Notes: generated by a model not told the origin, from the letters alone. 64,000 bases of DNA from J089 sp964535735 (GCA_964535735.1 CAZHTM010000002.1:1-64000), one strand, 5' to 3'. Shown: positions 51,449-61,204, counted from the stretch's first letter. Made by a program: numbers and translations.

Positions 51449-53952
51449 TTTTCTTCAAGGGTCCGTTTAATTTTCTTCACTTCGTAAACGATAATCTCAT
51501 CACCTTCTTTATACTTGCTAACGCCTTCCAGACCAATTCCACATTCCAGTCCCTCTTTCACTTCGCGAACATCGTCTTTAAAGCGTTTGAGAGAAAGGAT
51601 AGACGCATTGTTCACAATTACTTCATCGTCCCGTATCAGTCGGGCTCTGAGATTTCTGGAAATTTGTCCTTCCACCACTTTCGCTCCGGCGATGAACCCG
51701 ATTTTCGGGATTTTGAATTGCGCCTGAACAATGGCGCGCCCGCGGATTTCTTCCACTTCTTCCGGCTCTAACAAACCTTCCAGCGCTAATTTGATTTCTT
51801 CCAGGGCATTATAGATGATTTTGTAATTTCGTATTTCCACTCCAGCTTGTTTCGCCTGGAGTTTCGCATTGGGGCCTACCTGGACATTAAATCCAATGAT
51901 GACCGCTTTAGAGGCCTCCGCCAGTAAAACATCACCTTCCGATATCATTCCTACCGATTTGTGGATGATGTTAACGCCGACTTCCTCTGTATTCAATTTT
52001 TCCAGCGACTCAGAAAGGGCTTCCACGGAGCCATCCACATCTCCTTTGATGATCAACGGCAATTGCTTGATCGCGCCCTTCTTGATCAATGCGGACATGC
52101 TGTCCAAGGAATGGGCGCCAATTTTCTTTTGGGCGATTTCGCGGGAAATTCGTTGGCGTTCGCCAGTAATGCGTTTCAAATCTCGTTCATTTTCAACAAC
52201 GGCAAAAATATCGGCAGCCTGAGGGACCTGTTCAAATCCTAACACCTGGACGGCATCGGAAGGATAGGCTTCTGTAATCCGTTGGCCCCGTTCATTCATA
52301 ATGGCCCGGACTTTTCCGGAATAATCACTGCAAATAAAGGGATCCCCTACATGTAAGGTCCCTTTCTGGATCAATACTGTTGCCATGGGTCCATGCCCCC
52401 GGTCCAGCCGAGAATCAACCACTGTTCCCCGGGCCAAAGTATCTCGATTGGCTTTCAATTCCATCACTTCCGCTTCAATCAAGATGGAATTCAGTAGATC
52501 TTCGATCCCCTCTCCCGTCTTCGCGGATACTGGAACACACTGAACCTTACCACCCCAATCTTCGACTAAAATCCCATGATCGGACAGTTCCCGTTTCACT
52601 TTATCGATATCCGCACCTGCTTTATCAATTTTATTGATTGCCACAATGATGGGTGAACCGGCAGCTTTGGCATGGTTGATCGCTTCCACGGTCTGAGGCA
52701 TGACGCTGTCATCGGCGGCCACGACCAAAACCACAATATCAGTTACTTGCGCTCCACGGGCACGCATGGCGGTAAACGCTTCGTGCCCCGGCGTATCCAG
52801 AAAAGTAATCGATTGCCCGGAGTCCAAATTGACCCGGTAAGCTCCAATATGTTGTGTAATACCGCCCGATTCTCCAGCGACGACGTTTTCACTCCGGATA
52901 TAATCCAACAGTGAAGTTTTCCCGTGGTCCACGTGCCCCATCACCGTAACAATTGGTGCCCGCGGTTCTGCTTTTTCTAAATCTTCTTCCGTGTCCTCCA
53001 TAGAAAATATTTCTTCGCCCACATCGGTTTGCTTCACCGCTGTATACTCATATTCCATCGCCAGGAGTTCGATCGTATCCCACTCCAAGCGCTGGTTGAT
53101 TGTTGCCAGAACACCAAGATTAAAACATTTTTGAATAATATCGCTGGGACTTACTGAAAACAATTTGGCAATTTCATCAACGCTGGCGAATTCAGGTATT
53201 TCAATTGTGGGGAAGTTGCCACTGGAGACTTCAATCTCGCGAGTTTCCGTCCGGGTTTTCTTGTGGGATTTTTTCTTCGGTTTCTTCTCTAGTTTGGAAA
53301 GTGTCTGCCGCACCCGTTCCTGAACGGATTTCTGTGCTTTGGAATCCTGAGTTGATTTCCCCCTGGATTTCGATGATCGGGCACTGGTACCACTACTGGG
53401 CTGAATCTCCGATAAATCAATTTTGCGCAGCTTCCGTTTCTTAGAGGAAATTTTAGTTACCTTTTCGGTTTCCTTTTTCTTTCGCTCTTCAACGGCCTGT
53501 TTTTTCTTTTGCTCCGCCGCTTCCAATTCCGCTTGTTTTTTCTTCTCTGCAGCTAAGGCCTCTGCCTTCTTACGTTCCTTTTCTTGGCGGCGCGTTTCTT
53601 CCTGTTTACGCTTTTGTTCTTCTTCTTCGCGTTTTTTCCGTTCTTCAGCTTCCTTTCTCTCCAAAGCCCGTTGCTCATCAATCGACAGAATTTTAAAGGA
53701 TCTCCGGGTTTTCTGCTCCTGAAGAACTCGCGAATCATGGATTTCCCGCCGTACCTGCTCTTTACGCATTCGGTCAACAGTCTCTTTATCCTTTGAAAAT
53801 TCTGTCAGGATTTTTTGATAAATGACTTCATCAACCGGTGACATGTGGCTGGCTACGTCAACACCTTCCGCTTTAAGAAATGATAATATCTCCGTATGAG
53901 AAATATTCAATTCCTTAGCGATTTGAAAAATGCGTATTGGTCGGCTACCCAT
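51445..53952 (-). CDS. infB: Translation initiation factor IF-2
   Basis: 835 residues from an ATG at 53952. IF2_N (IFQIAKELNISHTEILSFLK) is followed by a long Lys/Glu coiled region (about 95-240). The GTPase domain has G1 GHVDHGKTSLLDYI, G3 DTPGHEAF, G4 NKID and SAK. Then IF2 domains II-IV with KVVEGQISRNLRARLIRDDE. It delivers initiator fMet-tRNA to the 30S subunit. Place and size fit the nusA-infB operon. Confidence 0.97.
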   Translation of the reverse strand: MGSRPIRIFQIAKELNISHTEILSFLKAEGVDVASHMSPVDEVIYQKILTEFSKDKETVDRMRKEQVRREIHDSRVLQEQKTRRSFKILSIDEQRALERKEAEERKKREEEEQKRKQEETRRQEKERKKAEALAAEKKKQAELEAAEQKKKQAVEERKKKETEKVTKISSKKRKLRKIDLSEIQPSSGTSARSSKSRGKSTQDSKAQKSVQERVRQTLSKLEKKPKKKSHKKTRTETREIEVSSGNFPTIEIPEFASVDEIAKLFSVSPSDIIQKCFNLGVLATINQRLEWDTIELLAMEYEYTAVKQTDVGEEIFSMEDTEEDLEKAEPRAPIVTVMGHVDHGKTSLLDYIRSENVVAGESGGITQHIGAYRVNLDSGQSITFLDTPGHEAFTAMRARGAQVTDIVVLVVAADDSVMPQTVEAINHAKAAGSPIIVAINKIDKAGADIDKVKRELSDHGILVEDWGGKVQCVPVSAKTGEGIEDLLNSILIEAEVMELKANRDTLARGTVVDSRLDRGHGPMATVLIQKGTLHVGDPFICSDYSGKVRAIMNERGQRITEAYPSDAVQVLGFEQVPQAADIFAVVENERDLKRITGERQRISREIAQKKIGAHSLDSMSALIKKGAIKQLPLIIKGDVDGSVEALSESLEKLNTEEVGVNIIHKSVGMISEGDVLLAEASKAVIIGFNVQVGPNAKLQAKQAGVEIRNYKIIYNALEEIKLALEGLLEPEEVEEIRGRAIVQAQFKIPKIGFIAGAKVVEGQISRNLRARLIRDDEVIVNNASILSLKRFKDDVREVKEGLECGIGLEGVSKYKEGDEIIVYEVKKIKRTLEEN

Positions 53953-53960
53953 AGTTTTGT

Positions 53961-55271
53961 TTAGTCACTTTCTATAGTTGAATCTAGGGACTCAACCGCT
54001 TCGATAGATTCCTCATCGGAATCAGAGGCTTCAATAAATTTTTGAATCGATGTATAGATTTTATCCAGGGTTGTCTCTCCAACGCCCTTCGCTGCTAATA
54101 AATCATTTTCATCGGCTGATAACACGTCTGAAACGGTACGGAAACCGGCAGCATTTAACCCTTCAACGGCTGAACTCGGAAAATCAGGAACATCCTGGAG
54201 AAGCGTGGATTGCTCCCGCTGCTGTTTCTCATATTCCTTTTCACCGAATGCGTCAATCCTGAATCCCGTAATTCTGGAGGCCAAATTAATATTCATACCC
54301 CCCTTACCTATGGCGGAATCCAGTTCATCGTCATGAAAAACAGCCACACAATAGTTGCGCTCATCGTCGATGAAGAGTTTAATAGGCTTGGCGGGAGACA
54401 GTGCGCGGGTTATCAAGATTTCCGGTTGCTCACTGAAATTAACGATATCGATTTTTTCGTTGTTCAATTCTCTGACGATGGCCTGAATTCGACTTCCTCG
54501 CATCCCAACGCAAGCCCCTACAGCATCGACTCGGCGATCCTGGGAATGGACAATAATTTTCGCACGCTCACCGGGATGACGGGCAATGGACTTGATTTCA
54601 ATAATGCCATCCTCAATCTCAGGCACTTCCATCTCAAATAATTTTTGCAGGAAATGATTATCACTACGGGAGACCACGATATCAGGCCCCTTGCTGGTGA
54701 TTTCCACCGATTTAATTACCGCGCGAATCGTATCGCCACGGCGATATTTTTCATTCGCGATTTGTTCTTTTTTCGGCATCCGTAACTCAGCGTGCTCGAT
54801 ATTGATGAAAATATTATCCCGCTGAACCTGATGGACAACACCGATGACGATCTCACCTACTCGAGTGGCATAGTCTTCATAGATATATTTGCGTTCCACG
54901 TCCCGGATTCGTTGCGCGAAAAATTGTTTCGCATGCGCAATCATTCGCCGCCCAAAAATTGTAGGATCGATGACTTCCACATAGGTATCCCCAATTTCCA
55001 AATCGCTTAAATCCGGATCCTTGGCCAGCACCTCCTGTAGAGTGATTTCAGTGGCAGGATCTACCACCTTATCCACAATTTCCTTCTCAGCATAGATTTC
55101 AATTTCTCCCTTATCGATATTAACGATTACACTGCAATTTTCAGATGTGCCTGTATGCTTTTCAATGATATACAGAAAAAGCTGCTCTAAAATGGAGCCC
55201 AATTCTGAGCGCTCCACATTTTTTTCCCGGGCAAGTTCAGAAAAAACTTCGATTAATTCTCTGTTAATCAA
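53961..55271 (-). CDS. nusA: Transcription termination/antitermination factor NusA
   Basis: 436 residues from a TTG at 55271; GGAGGAATT just upstream makes this start clear. NusA_N (LIEVFSELAREKNVERSELG), S1 domain (GEIVIGVVHQVQRDNIFINI), two KH domains (HSQDRRVDAVGACVGMRGSR; DSAIGKGGMNINLASRITGF). A C-terminal helix-hairpin-helix segment has LLAAKGVGETTLDKIY. The acidic tail is short. It binds RNA polymerase to control pausing, termination and antitermination. Confidence 0.96.
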   Translation of the reverse strand: MINRELIEVFSELAREKNVERSELGSILEQLFLYIIEKHTGTSENCSVIVNIDKGEIEIYAEKEIVDKVVDPATEITLQEVLAKDPDLSDLEIGDTYVEVIDPTIFGRRMIAHAKQFFAQRIRDVERKYIYEDYATRVGEIVIGVVHQVQRDNIFINIEHAELRMPKKEQIANEKYRRGDTIRAVIKSVEITSKGPDIVVSRSDNHFLQKLFEMEVPEIEDGIIEIKSIARHPGERAKIIVHSQDRRVDAVGACVGMRGSRIQAIVRELNNEKIDIVNFSEQPEILITRALSPAKPIKLFIDDERNYCVAVFHDDELDSAIGKGGMNINLASRITGFRIDAFGEKEYEKQQREQSTLLQDVPDFPSSAVEGLNAAGFRTVSDVLSADENDLLAAKGVGETTLDKIYTSIQKFIEASDSDEESIEAVESLDSTIESD

Positions 55272-55294
55272 AATTCCTCCAATTTCTAAATCTG

Positions 55295-55729
55295 TTAATG
55301 GAATGAAATGAGGACACGGGCCTGCTTGACGTCCTGAAAGGGAATAGAAAACGATTTTTTACGATGGGAGACATGGAGAATATCGTCCTGTATGTCATCG
55401 AGCGTTACTTCCCGGGGGACCTCCATCCATTTATCATCCAATTCCATTTGAAGTCTTCGACCAATATTTTTTTTGAACTGGAACAATTGAGTCAAAGGGT
55501 AACCAATACCTGGCGAACTCACCTCCACTCGAAGGCCGTCAGGATATACTGAATTTATCTCGGGATCATTCATTATTTTCCGCGCCAAATCTGACGTCCG
55601 GTCCAGCGTAATGCCGGTTTCACTATCAACAATCACGACCCAACGCCCGGTCACCGGATCAAATTTGCTCTCAAGCAGAACCAGGTCCTGATCCAGGATT
55701 TTTTTCAATATTGATTCCAATTCCTTCAT
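55295..55729 (-). CDS. rimP: Ribosome maturation factor RimP
   Basis: 144 residues from the ATG at 55729 (MKELESILKKILDQDL); an ATG at 55774 would add 15 residues that lie in a hairpin. RimP pattern: RWVVIVDSETGITLDRTSDL, RVEVSSPGIGYPLTQLFQFK, then a C-terminal SH3-like part (DDIQDDILHVSHRKKSFSIP). It helps assemble the 30S subunit. First gene of the rimP-nusA-infB operon. Confidence 0.92.
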   Translation of the reverse strand: MKELESILKKILDQDLVLLESKFDPVTGRWVVIVDSETGITLDRTSDLARKIMNDPEINSVYPDGLRVEVSSPGIGYPLTQLFQFKKNIGRRLQMELDDKWMEVPREVTLDDIQDDILHVSHRKKSFSIPFQDVKQARVLISFH

Positions 55730-55746
55730 CGTTCCAAAACGGAAAA

Positions 55747-55769
55747 GTGGGCATTTGTACCCACTTTCC
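55747..55769 (-). promoter_or_regulatory. Leader hairpin ahead of rimP
   Basis: On the minus strand AAAGTGGG-TACAAATG-CCCACTTT forms an 8-bp stem just before the rimP start, followed by TCCGTTTT. It may be an attenuator or a control hairpin of the rimP-nusA operon. No known leader class was recognised. Confidence 0.35.
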
Positions 55770-55824
55770 AGCATCGAATTTATCCATTTTCAGAGGTTAA
55801 TCCAAACGAATAACCCCCGATAAA

Positions 55825-56502
55825 TCAAGACATGGCCCGACCAATCATCTCTTCTGCTTGACGTTTCACCACTGCCGGAGTATCGTTACTTTCAATCAAT
55901 GGATTTAGAAGCGGTTCGACTTTAGATTTGTCCTTTTCCGATGTTGAATATAGTCGCGCCAGTTCCAATGTCAATCGATACCGATTTGTTGACTGGTCAA
56001 CCTGACGATTGACTTTTTTCAGTATGCGCACTGCATCATCTCTTTGTCCCTTCGAAGCATGTAAATGGGCTGCCAAAATCGCAGCATTGGTCAGCATGAT
56101 TTCATTTTCTCCGGAATTGAGATAGGCTTCAACTAGCGGTAATGCTTTCTCCGTATTGCCTTCATCATAATACAGTTTGCCCAATAAGTATTTAGCGCGA
56201 ATTCCGTCCTGAGTTTTACCATGTTCGTCAACTAGAAGTTGCAACAAATATTCAGCATTTTCTCGGTCATCATTCTGCAGGGCTACCATAGCCTGGCCAA
56301 ATTGGGTAGCAGTCTGGGCATGGGTTTTGGCGCGTTGATTACTTAATATTAAGATTGCCAGAATTAAAATGATCAACCCAGTCCCCGCTTGGGTCAGGAG
56401 CTTTTTCCGTTCCGCGACCCATTGTTGAATTTCGTATAACGTTTCCAACAATGGATCTCTTTTGATTTCTTTTTTTGTGATCTTCTTTTTTGGTTTTAAC
56501 AT
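55825..56502 (-). CDS. Membrane-anchored TPR-like protein (YfgM-like)
   Basis: 225 residues from an ATG at 56502, after AGAAGGAGAATACT. A basic N-terminus (KPKKKITKKEIKRD) precedes one membrane helix (about 40-56, TGLIILILAILILSN), then helical TPR-like repeats: FGQAMVALQNDDRENAEYLL, AKYLLGKLYYDEGNTEKALP, AAHLHASKGQRDDAVRILKK. Similar in layout to YfgM, which works with SecYEG and PpiD. A PpiD-like protein is encoded at 3250-5088, but not next to it. Function is inferred only from layout. Confidence 0.75.
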   Translation of the reverse strand: MLKPKKKITKKEIKRDPLLETLYEIQQWVAERKKLLTQAGTGLIILILAILILSNQRAKTHAQTATQFGQAMVALQNDDRENAEYLLQLLVDEHGKTQDGIRAKYLLGKLYYDEGNTEKALPLVEAYLNSGENEIMLTNAAILAAHLHASKGQRDDAVRILKKVNRQVDQSTNRYRLTLELARLYSTSEKDKSKVEPLLNPLIESNDTPAVVKRQAEEMIGRAMS

Positions 56503-56519
56503 AGTATTCTCCTTCTACG

Positions 56520-56591
56520 TACCCTTGGTAGGAATCGAACCTACATCTAATCCTTAGGAGGGATTTGTTCTATCCATTGAACTACAAGGGC
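56520..56591 (-). tRNA. tRNA-Arg (anticodon CCU)
   Basis: Acceptor GCCCTTG/CAAGGGT, D arm GTTC...GAAC, anticodon stem AATCC/GGATT around CTCCTAA, T arm TAGGT-TCGATTC-CTACC with a normal fold. CCA is not encoded. Confidence 0.94.
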
Positions 56592-56634
56592 AAGGTTAAA
56601 TTTACGGGAATTGTTAAACGTGAAAAAAGGTGGA

Positions 56635-57651
56635 TTAATACGGTTTTTCTTCCGTCAAATTCCTGGTCATCAATTCTTTGACCGCTCTTTTAGGATCTTT
56701 ATCTTCAAACAACACCCGGTACACCGCCTCGGTTATAGGCATCTCAACGGAATATTTTTGACTCAATTGCCAGGCGGATCGTGTAGATTTTACACCTTCG
56801 GCTACCATGGTCATTTCAGATAAAATTTCGGCCAATTTTCGCCCACGACCAATTTCCTGCCCCACATATCGATTCCGGCTGTGCTTGCTCAAACACGTGG
56901 CAATCAAGTCACCAACCCCGCTCAGACCATAAAACGTTTCCACGGACGCTCCCATACGGACGCCTAAGCGGGTTATTTCCGTAATACCACGTGTAAGTAA
57001 AGCGGCTTTGGTATTATCTCCGTAACCGATACCATCGCAAATCCCCGCTGCAATTGCGATCACATTTTTCAAGGATCCGCCGATTTCTGCACCTAAAATA
57101 TCGGTGTTGGTATAGATTCGTAAATATTCCGACGTAAAAGTGGATTGAATCAGCTTAGCCAACGATGATGACACGGATGATGATACAATCGTAGTGGGCA
57201 ATGCTTGTGCCACTTCTTCGGCATGGCTGGGGCCGTATAGTGTCACAATACGCTCCAATTCAATGTCTCCTACCTCATGAATAACCTGACTCATCGTCAG
57301 CAGCGTATCATTTTCAATACCTTTAGCCAGGTTTACAATGATCACCGTAGAAGAGAGCTGATTTTTAATCTCTCCAAACAATATCCGGACAATATGCGAG
57401 GGAACCGCTATAACAACCAGGTCTGGTTTATCCAGGGCAACAGACATCTGGTCCGTCAGGACGATCGACTTGGGAATGACCATTCCCTTTATAAGATTAT
57501 GCCGACCTGTGTCCTTTATTTCCCGGATTTCTTTCGGAAATTTATGCCATGCGATGACATTATATCCCAAACGGTTTAAATGACAAGCAATGGTCGCTCC
57601 CCAAGAACCAAATCCCAGAACCGAGATATGGCGAATGTTTTTCGCGGTCAT
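56635..57651 (-). CDS. gpsA: Glycerol-3-phosphate dehydrogenase [NAD(P)+]
   Basis: 338 residues from an ATG at 57651. ISVLGFGSWGATIACHLNRL (GxGxxG NAD site), VIAVPSHIVRILF, VNLAKGIENDTLLTMSQVIH, YGPSHAEEVAQALPTTIV, EIGGSLKNVIAIAAGICDG with the catalytic Lys, and GLSGVGDLIATC. It makes sn-glycerol-3-phosphate for phospholipids. Full length; the following acyl-CoA synthetase gene upstream is also lipid-related. Confidence 0.96.
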   Translation of the reverse strand: MTAKNIRHISVLGFGSWGATIACHLNRLGYNVIAWHKFPKEIREIKDTGRHNLIKGMVIPKSIVLTDQMSVALDKPDLVVIAVPSHIVRILFGEIKNQLSSTVIIVNLAKGIENDTLLTMSQVIHEVGDIELERIVTLYGPSHAEEVAQALPTTIVSSSVSSSLAKLIQSTFTSEYLRIYTNTDILGAEIGGSLKNVIAIAAGICDGIGYGDNTKAALLTRGITEITRLGVRMGASVETFYGLSGVGDLIATCLSKHSRNRYVGQEIGRGRKLAEILSEMTMVAEGVKSTRSAWQLSQKYSVEMPITEAVYRVLFEDKDPKRAVKELMTRNLTEEKPY

Positions 57652-57671
57652 AGATGATCAATAATTGTTAT

Positions 57672-59462
57672 TTATTCGTCATACAAGGCGTCAATTACCG
57701 TCTTGTATTTTGATTCCACCACTTTTCGCTTCACCGACAGCTTGGGCGTCAGTTCACCGGTTTCAATGCTCCAGGGATTCGACATTAAAGCAATTTTTTT
57801 CACTTTCTCATATTGAGCGAAATCCTTCATAGCTTCCTCTACAACCCCATTATACAAGGCAACCACCTTTTCATTTCTTACCAATTCTTCATGGTTGTCA
57901 ACAGGAACATTATTGGCTTTGGCCCACTCATAGAGAGCCTCAAAAGCGGGAACTACAACCGCTGAAACAAATTTTCTCCGGTCGCCAATGACCAAACATT
58001 GCTCAATATATTTTGATTTAGTTAAAGCATTTTCTAAAGGTGCAGGAGCAATATTTTTTCCGCCGGATGTCACGATCAAGTTTTTCTTTCGATCGGTAAT
58101 TTTTAAATAACCATCTTCGTCGAACTCTCCAATATCGCCGGTATGGAACCACCCGTCCTCATCGATAACTTCTTTTGTGGCTTCCGGATCATTGTAATAT
58201 CCCTTCATTACATTATCACCACGACAAAGAATTTCGCCATCATCGGCAATTTTAACTTCCACTCCATCAATGGGAGGCCCCACGGTTCCAAATTTATATA
58301 GTTCAATATGGTTTACCGTGATCACCGGACTGGTTTCAGTTAATCCATATCCTTCAAGAATTGGAATATTGGCGGACGCAAAAAACTCACCAATATCTTT
58401 GGAAAGCGGTGCACCACCTGAAACAAAATATTTCAACCGACCACCCACTCGTTCTTTCAATTTGGAGAAGACCAGTTTTTCGGCCAGTTTAAATTGAAGT
58501 GCTAATAATCCTGAGGGTTTTTGATTCCGTTGGAAGTATTTCGCAGCTCTGGCCCCAACGCCCAAAGCCCACCAGAATATTTTTTGCCGTATCGGAGGGT
58601 CGTTACTCACTTTATCCAGAATCTTGGTATACATTTTTTCATATAGTCGTGGTACGGATGTCATGACCGTGGGATGGGCCTCCGCCATATTATCAGCGAC
58701 GGTTTCTATACTTTCGGCATAATACACGGTGCTTCCGGCTGAAAATGCGGTATAATGTCCCACCATCCGTTCAAAACTGTGAGATAAGGGTAAAAACGAC
58801 AAGAAGACATCTTCTTCGCCAACAGAAATGGCTTTACGTCCAGCTTGTACATTGGATACTAAGTTTTTGTGTGTCAGCATCACCCCTTTTGGATTACCCG
58901 TCGTTCCGCTGGTGTAAATCAAGGTTAATAAATCATCTGGAGCCACGTCTTTGGCAGTTTCACGAATGGAAAATCCTTTTTCAACATCCGGTCGTCCCTG
59001 CTCGATAACAGCCTCCATCGTAACGACGTACTCATTACCCGCCAGAGAGTTATTCATCGTAATGATTTTATTCAGTTTAGGACTATCATTAATAAACTCA
59101 AGAACCTTTTCAGCCTGAACTTCATCTTCGGCAATGATTAATTTGGTTTCGGAATCGTCCAGTATATACTTTATTTGGTGCGGAATCAGTGTTGGATAAA
59201 CTGTAACAGTAACGGCCCCCAGACACGTAATGGCGTAATCCGATATCGCCCACCGGGGATTGTTTGTGGAGAGAATGGCAACTTTGTCATCCTTTTTAAT
59301 TCCCATTTGCCGTAGTCCCGCGGCAAAGGCATTCACCTTTTCGTATACTTCATTAAAGGTCAATCCCACCCATTGCCCATTTACTTTCTCATAAAACGCA
59401 TCATGATTTCCGTACTGATCGATGGTGTTGAAAAAAAGTTCAGGTATCGTTGTGTATGTCAT
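57672..59462 (-). CDS. Long-chain acyl-CoA synthetase (AMP-forming)
   Basis: 596 residues from an ATG at 59462, after GAGGGAGAGGATGTC. ANL superfamily motifs: LIYTSGTTGNPKGVMLTHKN (AMP site), YGLTETSPVITVNH, GWFHTGDIGEFDEDGYLKIT and DRKKNLIVTSGGKNIAPAPL with the C-terminal hinge. The large form with FLPLSHSFERMVGHY is typical of FadD15-type ligases. It activates fatty acids to acyl-CoA. Confidence 0.93.
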   Translation of the reverse strand: MTYTTIPELFFNTIDQYGNHDAFYEKVNGQWVGLTFNEVYEKVNAFAAGLRQMGIKKDDKVAILSTNNPRWAISDYAITCLGAVTVTVYPTLIPHQIKYILDDSETKLIIAEDEVQAEKVLEFINDSPKLNKIITMNNSLAGNEYVVTMEAVIEQGRPDVEKGFSIRETAKDVAPDDLLTLIYTSGTTGNPKGVMLTHKNLVSNVQAGRKAISVGEEDVFLSFLPLSHSFERMVGHYTAFSAGSTVYYAESIETVADNMAEAHPTVMTSVPRLYEKMYTKILDKVSNDPPIRQKIFWWALGVGARAAKYFQRNQKPSGLLALQFKLAEKLVFSKLKERVGGRLKYFVSGGAPLSKDIGEFFASANIPILEGYGLTETSPVITVNHIELYKFGTVGPPIDGVEVKIADDGEILCRGDNVMKGYYNDPEATKEVIDEDGWFHTGDIGEFDEDGYLKITDRKKNLIVTSGGKNIAPAPLENALTKSKYIEQCLVIGDRRKFVSAVVVPAFEALYEWAKANNVPVDNHEELVRNEKVVALYNGVVEEAMKDFAQYEKVKKIALMSNPWSIETGELTPKLSVKRKVVESKYKTVIDALYDE

Positions 59463-59498
59463 GACATCCTCTCCCTCTCATTTTTAAGGTCAAATATA

Positions 59499-59528
59499 TT
59501 GACAAATTTTAATTTAGTCCGCTAATTT
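59499..59528 (+). promoter_or_regulatory. Promoter of tRNA-Leu
   Basis: TTGACA (59499-59504), 18 bp, TAATTT (59523-59528), 28 bp ahead of the tRNA. A perfect -35 and a TAATTT -10 as at tRNA-Ala. Confidence 0.6.
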
Positions 59529-59556
59529 CTTTTACCATTTCAGAACCTCAAATTAT

Positions 59557-59640
59557 GCCGGGGTGGCGGAACTGGTAGACGCGCCGGTCTCAAAAACCGG
59601 TGGAGGTAACTCCGTGTCGGTTCGAGTCCGACCCTCGGCA
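59557..59640 (+). tRNA. tRNA-Leu (anticodon CAA)
   Basis: 84-nt class II tRNA: acceptor GCCGGGG/CCTCGGC, anticodon stem CCGGT/ACCGG around CTCAAAA, a long variable arm TGGAGGTAACTCCGT, T arm GTCGG-TTCGAGT-CCGAC. CCA is not encoded. Confidence 0.96.
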
Positions 59641-59806
59641 CTCTTTCCTTCCAGCATTACTTTAAGTGCGAATTTATTCTTGATTTTCATTGAATAATCT
59701 TTTACTTTAACCCCTGAGGTGCTAGTTAAGTGCCTTTGGTATGTGGTTGGGGCAGCGATTCATCTTGTTCCGAGGTCAATATGAATTCTGCCCCGTTTTA
59801 TATATA

Positions 59807-59834
59807 AAAAGGCCAACATTAGCGTCGGCCTTTT
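59807..59834. terminator. Bidirectional terminator
   Basis: AAAAGGCC (59807-59814) pairs with GGCCTTTT (59827-59834). T runs flank both sides, so it can end the minus-strand genes that stop at 59862 and the plus-strand tRNA-Leu transcript. Confidence 0.8.
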
Positions 59835-59861
59835 CTAAACATGGTATTGTTTGGAAGACTA

Positions 59862-60368
59862 TTATTTACGTCCCTTTTTATTCGTATCTTCAGCTAATTG
59901 GTCGTTGATTTTCTTCAAATCATTCTGAATCAGGGTAATATTCTGTTCAATATCAGAGAATCTGCGGTTGGTTCGACGCCGTTGACTGTCAAATGCATCC
60001 TGCTGATCCTGGATATCCTGATTCACGGATTTAAATTGTTTCTCAGTTGCCCGCTTGAATTCTGCTAAACTGTACTCCACGTCCTCAATCATACTGGTCA
60101 AGCTATCGGTGGTTTGATGAATAAGATCCGTGTTGGCCACAATATCCTTTTGAGCTTTTTGTAGATGCTTTCCCCTGCCGATAAATTGAAGATTTAACTT
60201 CCGCAGTTCTTCAGAAAAATCAGCATTTACTTCATCCACATGTTTCAACTGTTTCTTTTCCATTACATCCATCCGTTCCATCACCAGTGTGTATGTATAT
60301 TGGATATACCCACCACCCGCAAGAAGGATAATCATTAATCCAAATATGACTTTATCTTTTACGCTCAT
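59862..60368 (-). CDS. Membrane-anchored coiled-coil protein, unknown
   Basis: 168 residues from an ATG at 60368. One N-terminal helix (VIFGLMIILLAGGGYIQYTY) is followed by about 120 residues of coiled coil with heptads (TDSLTSMIEDVEYSLAEFKR; RRTNRRFSDIEQNITLIQND) and a basic tail. Long coiled coils with an N-terminal anchor occur in division and envelope-spacing proteins, but no family is recognised. It is the last gene of a minus-strand run from lepB. Confidence 0.7.
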   Translation of the reverse strand: MSVKDKVIFGLMIILLAGGGYIQYTYTLVMERMDVMEKKQLKHVDEVNADFSEELRKLNLQFIGRGKHLQKAQKDIVANTDLIHQTTDSLTSMIEDVEYSLAEFKRATEKQFKSVNQDIQDQQDAFDSQRRRTNRRFSDIEQNITLIQNDLKKINDQLAEDTNKKGRK

Positions 60369-60386
60369 TTCGTCCTCAGCTATGTT

Positions 60387-60713
60387 TTAATCTAAACCTT
60401 CCAATCGACGTTCCCAGGCACTTAATTCCCGTTCTTCCTGGTCGTCATCTTCAACGTTCGACTGACTATTCAATTCTTCTGACCGATCTCTCAATTTCTG
60501 CAATAAAAGACTTTTCCGATCCGTATTGGCTTTCAATTGCTCCATCAAGGATTGAATCTCTTCATTAAAGTCATCAATGGTCTTCTCCATTCGATTGACC
60601 AACTCATCCATTAGCGCTTTGCCATACGAATTGTCAATGACTTCTAACAGATCGTCAAATTTTTCTTCCAGATATTTTTGCCGACTTTCCTCGGTTTCAA
60701 ATGGCTGGTCCAT
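60387..60713 (-). CDS. Soluble coiled-coil protein, unknown
   Basis: 108 residues from an ATG at 60713. No signal or membrane segment. Acidic and helical throughout (YLEEKFDDLLEVIDNSYGKA; MEKTIDDFNEEIQSLMEQLK), ending AWERRLEGLD. It sits 18 bp before the membrane coiled-coil gene and may pair with it. Not recognised. Confidence 0.65.
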   Translation of the reverse strand: MDQPFETEESRQKYLEEKFDDLLEVIDNSYGKALMDELVNRMEKTIDDFNEEIQSLMEQLKANTDRKSLLLQKLRDRSEELNSQSNVEDDDQEERELSAWERRLEGLD

Positions 60714-60766
60714 AGATGAAAATTACCGATAGTTGTTTCAAAGAAAAAATGGAAAATCAGAACGTA

Positions 60767-61204
60767 TTACAGAGATTTTGGAATCCAACCTCTATGCGAA
60801 AATTCAGTTTCAAGGGGTTCGAATATTTTTACCTGAATTGAATATGGAAACCGATCCACCGCATGAAATTCCGTCATAGATTTTCCCGCAATGGCAGTTT
60901 CCGAACTCCGTTTATAGACATATTTCCCCCCTGCAATGGTCACTTCAATCCAATCAGTAACTTCAATAACGAGAGAATATTCATAATGCCTTATATCTTG
61001 GGGAACTTTGCGCCGTTGCGTCACCAAAGTTCGTGATTCCGGTATTCGATATTCCAGCTCATATTCCAGAGAATCCAAGATGGTTTGTATCTCCTGATAA
61101 ACCAGGTTGGGATCCCCTTCATAACGATAATCCCACTTCATCCGTCGAGGATGAATACAGGTTGAAATCTGAACGGCTAATATGACAAGGAGGAAATATT
61201 TCAC
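60767..61204 (-). CDS. Small exported protein, probable lipoprotein, unknown
   Basis: 145 residues from an ATG at 61204. The N-terminus (FLLVILAVQISTC) ends in a Cys at residue 16, a weak lipobox. The rest has an alternating strand pattern (YEYSLVIEVTDWIEVTIAGG; YSIQVKIFEPLE), suggesting a small beta domain. No known family. It follows the secreted protein gene by 12 bp. Confidence 0.65.
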   Translation of the reverse strand: MKYFLLVILAVQISTCIHPRRMKWDYRYEGDPNLVYQEIQTILDSLEYELEYRIPESRTLVTQRRKVPQDIRHYEYSLVIEVTDWIEVTIAGGKYVYKRSSETAIAGKSMTEFHAVDRFPYSIQVKIFEPLETEFSHRGWIPKSL

